19,168 nucleotides of DNA from positions 1 to 19,168 of the forward strand of contig JAFLJU010000370.1 in assembly GCA_022712835.1 (NCBI GenBank), given 5' to 3'. Below the pieces are notes generated by a model, which saw only the letters and a program-made list of their open reading frames with translations, did no database searches and had not been told where the DNA came from. Source of the stretch: Desulfobacteraceae bacterium. GTDB lineage: Bacteria; Desulfobacterota; Desulfobacteria; Desulfobacterales; Desulfobacteraceae. A program made the translations under genes and the position numbers. Below, piece after piece: positions 15,764 through 19,168 of this stretch (position 1 is the stretch's first letter; each line of letters begins with the position of its first letter).

Positions 15764-15931
15764 GGTGGATCCGGTTCCAGTGGGAGTGGCCCTGCCATGG
15801 ATGTTGTTGGTAATGATTCTGCCCTGGCGGTTGGCCAGGGATCCCAGGGGCATGGTCATGTTTTCACCGCTGACAAGGTTTCGAAGTTCCACACAGTCGC
15901 CCCCGGCTGTCTTTTTGCCGGGCCATGCACT
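15764..15931 (-). pseudogene. Fragment of a FAD-dependent pyridine-nucleotide disulfide oxidoreductase
   Basis: The reverse strand of the gap between the beta subunit and the kinase encodes about 50 residues that match the middle of CoA-disulfide reductase/NADH oxidase-type flavoproteins: TAGGDCVELRNLVSG, with the Ala-x-Gly-Asp-Cys FAD-contact motif, then MPLGSLANRQGRIITNNIHG, the well-known P-L-G-S-x-A-N-x-Q-G-R block. Similarity ends after Gly-Arg-Ala-Thr-Pro, and upstream it stops within a few codons. The N-terminal FAD fold, redox Cys and NAD domain are absent, and no start codon with a ribosome site is seen. It is in the same frame as the upstream kinase gene, beginning right after its stop. 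This is a broken remnant left by a rearrangement. Confidence 0.7.
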
Positions 15932-18106
15932 TTAGGTTTGTCTTTTATCCAATACTTCTCGAATCAAAACAAGCAGATTGTTGCTTTCTACCGGTTTTTG
16001 AATATATTTCCTTATGCCAAGTTTCAAGGCTTTATCCTCAGTAAAATTTTCACTGTATCCAGTACAGAGCATAATTGGCATATCTCTTATTTCTAAAATC
16101 TGGGTTGAAAGTTCTTCTCCGGTCATTTTCGGCATGGTCATATCGGTAATTATCAGATCAAATTGATGGGGCGTTTTTTTTAATTCTTTAATCGCTTGTT
16201 CACCATCTGAGAAAGCCATCACGGTATATCCAAAATCTTCTAAAAGCTCTTGGGTTGATGTGAGGATGGATATTTCATCATCAACAACCATTATCCTTTC
16301 TGTTCCTCCTTGAATTGTATTTTGTTCTTCTTGCCGGGAGTTAGAATGAATTTGATCTTCTAATACCGGAAAATATACATGAAAACTAGACCCTTTTCCA
16401 AGCTCACTATAAACTTTTATATAGCCGTTATGTTCTTCGATTATGCCTATCGTAACGGCCAATCCTAAACCAGTCCCTTCACCAATCTCTTTTGTGGTGA
16501 AGTATGGTTCAAATATTCTATCCAGTGATTCAGGGCTTATACCAGGACCCGTATCACTTACGTCTAATCTCAGATAAGTGCCTGGTAAAATATCGAGATC
16601 TGGAATAGGATTTGTGTTAGAAACTTGTATATCTTCCAGGCTCACAGACAAAACACCCCCTTTTTCACGCATGGCATGATAGGCATTTGTACACAGATTC
16701 ATCACTACCTGATGGATCTGTGTCAAATCGGCAAGTATGGTTGCTTTGGAATTTATCTTTTCCTTTATCTCAATAGTAGCGGGTATTGTTGAGCGAAGTA
16801 ATTTTACAGCTTCTTTTACCTCTATAAAAATTTTTAAGCGCTGCATTATATGTTCTGATTGTCTACTGAATGTAAGTATCTGTTTCACCAGATCCGTGGC
16901 TTTTTGAGCACCTTTTATTATCTGGTCAATATCTTTGGTTGTTTTTGCTTTATTTTCAATATGCATTTTGGCTAACTGGGAATACCCGAAAATTCCCGTA
17001 AGTATATTGTTAAAATCATGAGCAATACCTCCTGCAAGGGTTCCAATGGCTTCCATCTTTTGGGCTTGTTGGAGTTGTATTTCCAATTTTTTAGTTTTGG
17101 TAATATCTTTTATATTAACAACTATTCCAGCTCTCTCTCCCTTGTTTCCCTTAATCGGAGTGGCACTCAATGAAACATTTAAAAGCTTGCCGTCTTTGGT
17201 ATGCCGTTTTGTTTCAAATCGTATTTCTGTATCCTTAACCTTAGCCGTATCATATAAATAAACATCACTGGAAATCTTTTGCTGGCCTTCAGGGATAAAA
17301 GGAATTTTTCTCCCTTTGACTTCATCCAGGTTCCAACCAAAGGTGTTTGTAAAGGCATCATTGAGATATTGGACATGATCACGGTTGTCATATACAAGAA
17401 CTGGATCAGGACTAGCCGTGAAGATGGCCATGAGTTCTTCACGTTTTTCCCTGAGTTCGATTGCCGTTTTTTGTTCCTTTGTCAGGGCAGTTTTTAAGCT
17501 ATTTAACATGGCTGCAACAAGTAAGGTAATCAGGGTGTTGATCAACATAAAGTTAGCAGTCATGACAACCCATTTTTCAATTGAATTGTCTATGACCAAA
17601 GCCCATTCCGGTGATCCAACAGCAATATAAACTCCGATTGAAACTAAACTTAAAAAATTAATAAGCAGTGCAATGTTTGCCGCTTTGACCCCTATCATTG
17701 CGCCAACTATCAAGGAGGCACCAAAAAGCCAGATGTATCCGCCACCATAAAAACCAAGGACGAATAAAAGTCCGGTTCCAAGAGAATAAAAAATAAGAAA
17801 AATGATCCACGTTTTTTGCTGGAGAGAAAATCTTTTAGAAAATAGAACCACTAAAACAATGGTATACGCAACAACGTCCAGAATAAAGATGCTCCATAGC
17901 CCTTCACGAAAAGATAAGATCAAGGAGGGTATTAAGGCAAAGGGAGCAAATACCGCCGCAAAAAAGAGGAGGAAAAAGATCATTCTTTCTCGCCATAGCG
18001 TTAAAAGGTCACTTTCCCAAGCTTTTGGGGGGATAAATCTAATTTCTAAATTATGCCAGAGTTGTTTTGATTTTTGAGAGTTTATCATACCATTAATTTT
18101 AGCCAT
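15932..18106 (-). CDS. Membrane-bound hybrid sensor histidine kinase (PAS-HisKA-HATPase-REC)
   Basis: A 724-residue inner-membrane sensor. Residues about 42-205 contain five or six hydrophobic segments forming a membrane input domain of unknown ligand. A short coiled linker leads to a PAS domain (about 222-340, FTASPDPVLVYDNRDHVQYLNDAF). HisKA has the H-box GGIAHDFNNILTG with His363; the catalytic domain has the N-box (Asn474), DTGPGI at 518-523, IFEPYFTTKE at 531-540 and GEGTGLGLA at 542-550. The C-terminal receiver has the acidic pair Asp609-Asp610, phospho-acceptor Asp655 (LIITDMTMP) and Lys704. The receiver may pass phosphate to another protein or feed back; no DNA-binding partner is adjacent. 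ATG 18106 is chosen although no strong ribosome site is visible; Met7 (18088) is no better. The gene is AT-richer than the genes to its left. Confidence 0.93.
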   Translation of the reverse strand: MAKINGMINSQKSKQLWHNLEIRFIPPKAWESDLLTLWRERMIFFLLFFAAVFAPFALIPSLILSFREGLWSIFILDVVAYTIVLVVLFSKRFSLQQKTWIIFLIFYSLGTGLLFVLGFYGGGYIWLFGASLIVGAMIGVKAANIALLINFLSLVSIGVYIAVGSPEWALVIDNSIEKWVVMTANFMLINTLITLLVAAMLNSLKTALTKEQKTAIELREKREELMAIFTASPDPVLVYDNRDHVQYLNDAFTNTFGWNLDEVKGRKIPFIPEGQQKISSDVYLYDTAKVKDTEIRFETKRHTKDGKLLNVSLSATPIKGNKGERAGIVVNIKDITKTKKLEIQLQQAQKMEAIGTLAGGIAHDFNNILTGIFGYSQLAKMHIENKAKTTKDIDQIIKGAQKATDLVKQILTFSRQSEHIMQRLKIFIEVKEAVKLLRSTIPATIEIKEKINSKATILADLTQIHQVVMNLCTNAYHAMREKGGVLSVSLEDIQVSNTNPIPDLDILPGTYLRLDVSDTGPGISPESLDRIFEPYFTTKEIGEGTGLGLAVTIGIIEEHNGYIKVYSELGKGSSFHVYFPVLEDQIHSNSRQEEQNTIQGGTERIMVVDDEISILTSTQELLEDFGYTVMAFSDGEQAIKELKKTPHQFDLIITDMTMPKMTGEELSTQILEIRDMPIMLCTGYSENFTEDKALKLGIRKYIQKPVESNNLLVLIREVLDKRQT

Positions 18107-18150
18107 ATTAATTGCTGATCAGAAAATCCATATATGTAATCAATATTCAG

Positions 18151-18179
18151 ATTAAAATTATTTAACATGAGTCAATCAA
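18151..18179 (-). promoter_or_regulatory. Candidate promoter of the hybrid kinase
   Basis: On the minus strand, TTGATT at 18179-18174, a 17-base spacer and TTTAAT at 18156-18151, about 45 bases before the ATG. The surrounding DNA is very AT-rich, so similar matches arise by chance; moderate support only. Confidence 0.4.
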
Positions 18180-18268
18180 TGGTGTAAGAACACTATAAAT
18201 AATCAGATCAATTCATATAAAAATCAGCTTACAATATATCATAGTGCATAGCAAATTCATTTTCACAG
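18180..18268. other. AT-rich gap, nothing recognised
   Basis: Between the kinase promoter and the possible small gene. No RNA gene or clear operator was recognised. Confidence 0.4.
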
Positions 18269-18409
18269 ATGAGTGTTCAACGCTATGTAAGAAGGCAGAA
18301 GCAATACATATGGGTTATTGATAATGACCCTGGAAGGTGCCGGTGGGTATCTTCTGTCTTGGCCATGGCGTTTCTCATGGTAGCAGTGGGATTTAAGTTC
18401 GGACCTTAA
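18269..18409 (+). CDS. Possible 46-residue single-helix membrane peptide
   Basis: ATG 18269 to TAA 18407-18409. The peptide starts basic and polar (MSVQRYVRRQKQYIWVIDND), has Gly-Arg-Cys-Arg in the middle, and ends with a hydrophobic stretch WVSSVLAMAFLMVAVGF before Lys-Phe-Gly-Pro. This positive-inside layout fits a small inner-membrane protein. Support from context: its stop lies 15 bases before a strong bidirectional terminator. Against it: no Shine-Dalgarno site is visible before the ATG, and an open frame of this length is not rare by chance. I do not recognise the family. Confidence 0.35.
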   Translation: MSVQRYVRRQKQYIWVIDNDPGRCRWVSSVLAMAFLMVAVGFKFGP

Positions 18410-18423
18410 CCCTTCTGATTATA

Positions 18424-18464
18424 ATAAAACGGCCCCAAAGAGAATCTCTTTGGGGCCGTTTTAT
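18424..18464. terminator. Strong bidirectional intrinsic terminator
   Basis: A perfect hairpin with 19-base arms around a three-base nominal loop (AAT). The stem core CGGCCCCAAAGAG pairs with CTCTTTGGGGCCG, and A4/T4 tracts flank it on both sides, so it can end transcripts on either strand. It would end the rhodanese transcript (minus) and the possible small gene at 18269-18409 (plus). Confidence 0.9.
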
Positions 18465-18527
18465 ATCCAGTTGAATTTTAAGATCCAGTCAGATTCAAAA
18501 GTTATAGATTCAGACCGTTCCCTATAT

Positions 18528-18583
18528 AAATATCAAGATATAAATATCAAGATATAAATATCAAGATATACATATCAAGATAT
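18528..18583. repeat. Four tandem copies of a 14-bp dyad-containing unit
   Basis: Units at 18528-18541, 18542-18555, 18556-18569 and 18570-18583; the first three are identical (AAATATCAAGATAT) and the fourth has one change (ACATATCAAGATAT). Every unit contains the dyad ATATC-AA-GATAT. The last unit supplies the stop codon of the rhodanese ORF. It may be slipped-strand expansion of a single site or a set of protein-binding sites. Confidence 0.9.
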
Positions 18584-18916
18584 AAATTCAGGTGCCACGG
18601 CAGCCAGCATGGCATACCCCCCCTGGATATTTTTGGTGTTGGTGAATCCGTTCTGGGTGAGGATAATCTGGGATTCATAGGATCTGGCACCGGTACCGCA
18701 TATCAGACACAATAGGCCCTCCTTGGGCAGTTCATGGAGTCTTTTCCGCAGTTCCGGCTGGGGAATACTGATCCATCGATCCCCATATTTTTCAATAAAG
18801 GGGGCGGCCTCTTTGGTATCCCGGACATCCAGAACCCGGGTTTTTGAGTCCTGGAAGTTTTTTATAAAATCCATCACATCCAGAGGAATGTTTCTGTTTT
18901 CCAGAATATTGTCCAA
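18575..18916 (-). CDS. Rhodanese-like domain protein, probably 5'-incomplete
   Basis: The ORF encodes 113 residues forming a single rhodanese (sulfurtransferase) domain: TRVLDVRDTKEAAPFIEKY near the front and LLCLICGTGARSYESQIIL with the active-site Cys73 in the CGTGARS loop, then GFTNTKNIQGGYAML. Such domains carry sulfur as a persulfide. The only start is TTG 18916 and no ribosome site precedes it. The frame stays open upstream through a Lys-rich codon run to about 18945, after which the DNA becomes nearly C-free on the plus strand and cannot be trusted. The gene may therefore be the C-terminal part of a longer protein, for example a flavoprotein-rhodanese fusion. The final codons and stop fall in the 14-bp repeat, so the end may have been altered by it. 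A terminator follows at 18464-18424. Confidence 0.7.
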   Translation of the reverse strand: MDNILENRNIPLDVMDFIKNFQDSKTRVLDVRDTKEAAPFIEKYGDRWISIPQPELRKRLHELPKEGLLCLICGTGARSYESQIILTQNGFTNTKNIQGGYAMLAAVAPEFIS

Positions 18917-18938
18917 AACATTGCCGGCATTGTTTACC

Positions 18939-19168
18939 TTTTTTTTTGGTGTTGGTTGTGAGTGTGGTGTTGCTGGATGGATATAGGATGTAGATGGTGT
19001 TGCTGGGAGTGTTTTTGTGGTAGTTTGGTGAGAGTTATGTGAAGAAGGTGATGAGTTATGTTTTGGTGGATGGTTGTGGGTGGGAAGGGTAGGTTAATTA
19101 TTAGAAGAAGAATAAGTATTTTGGTAAGATGGTGAGGGTTGTTGTGGATGAGAGATTGTAGGGGTTAA
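18939..19168. other. Terminal C-depleted stretch, probable assembly or sequencing artefact
   Basis: In the 230 bases from 18939 to the end I count only two C on the plus strand (18973 and 19003), and none in the last 165. The sequence is G/T/A low-complexity, with TGGTGTTGCTGG repeated twice about 30 bases apart. It has no coding or structural logic that I can see; long open frames on the minus strand here follow simply from the lack of G on that strand. Confidence 0.75.

Noticed and set aside
15623..15892. Minus-strand 89-residue frame taken as an intact gene
   Set aside because: Only the first 40 or so residues match a flavoprotein; the rest is antisense to the beta subunit, and the conserved part begins upstream of its Met, so it is part of a remnant.
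15713..16096. Plus-strand frame of 127 residues containing a Gly/Ser-rich run over 15760-15790, like a synthetic linker
   Set aside because: It overlaps the beta-subunit end, the flavoprotein scrap and the kinase 3' end on other frames; the Gly/Ser run is the chance complement of the Pro/Thr-rich edge of the scrap, and no cloning sequence is evident.
18740..19164. Long minus-strand extension of the rhodanese ORF to the window end
   Set aside because: The open frame past 18945 follows from the absence of G on the minus strand, which removes TAG and TGA; it contains no start codon and is probably artefactual sequence.

Overview
The window looks like a chromosomal piece of an anaerobic deltaproteobacterium, most likely a Desulfobacterales-type (Desulfobacter/Desulfobacula-like) sulfate reducer. 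This is inferred from remembered protein style: a Na+-pump decarboxylase beta subunit, a BMP-type nucleoside ABC transporter, an EF-G paralogue outside a str operon, and a PAS/HisKA/REC hybrid kinase. No marker gene proves the taxonomy.

Layout. (1) 1-3804, minus strand: a tightly packed operon read from right to left: a DUF1992 protein, a two-helix membrane protein with a SHOCT tail, D-Ala-D-Ala ligase, a fused PurD-PurE enzyme, and the start of a Sua5/YrdC-type threonylcarbamoyl-AMP synthase cut by the window edge. Three of the four junctions overlap. (2) 3805-4006: a divergent promoter region with a good sigma70-type promoter whose spacer is filled by a perfect palindrome. (3) 4007-6594, plus strand: an exported GerMN-domain protein overlapping by ATGA with an EF-G paralogue. 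(4) 6639-8613, minus: a BepA-like M48 metalloprotease with TPRs, and a CheX-like protein with its own promoter. (5) 8692-13556, minus: a complete BMP-family ABC importer (lipoprotein, double ATPase, two permeases), probably for nucleosides, with a promoter upstream and a hairpin after the binding-protein gene. (6) 13572-14101: a mostly non-coding stretch holding degraded or very short reading frames that resemble a cyclic-nucleotide-binding protein. (7) 14102-15746, plus: gamma-like and beta subunits of a Na+-translocating decarboxylase, without an alpha subunit here. (8) 15764-15931: a scrap of a FAD-dependent disulfide reductase. (9) 15932-18106, minus: an AT-richer membrane-bound hybrid histidine kinase. 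(10) 18107-19168: a possible 46-codon membrane peptide, a strong terminator, a 4 x 14-bp tandem repeat of a dyad, a rhodanese-domain ORF, and a terminal stretch nearly free of C that I suspect is an assembly artefact.

The left half (1-13.6 kb) is ordinary, well-kept housekeeping and transport DNA. The right part (13.6-19.2 kb) shows gene remnants, composition change and repeats, and looks rearranged. I found no clear defence system, CRISPR array, tRNA, rRNA or intact mobile element. The best candidates for something new are the EF-G paralogue coupled to a GerMN protein under a palindromic operator, the PurD-PurE fusion, and the OadG-like subunit with an unfamiliar C-terminal module.
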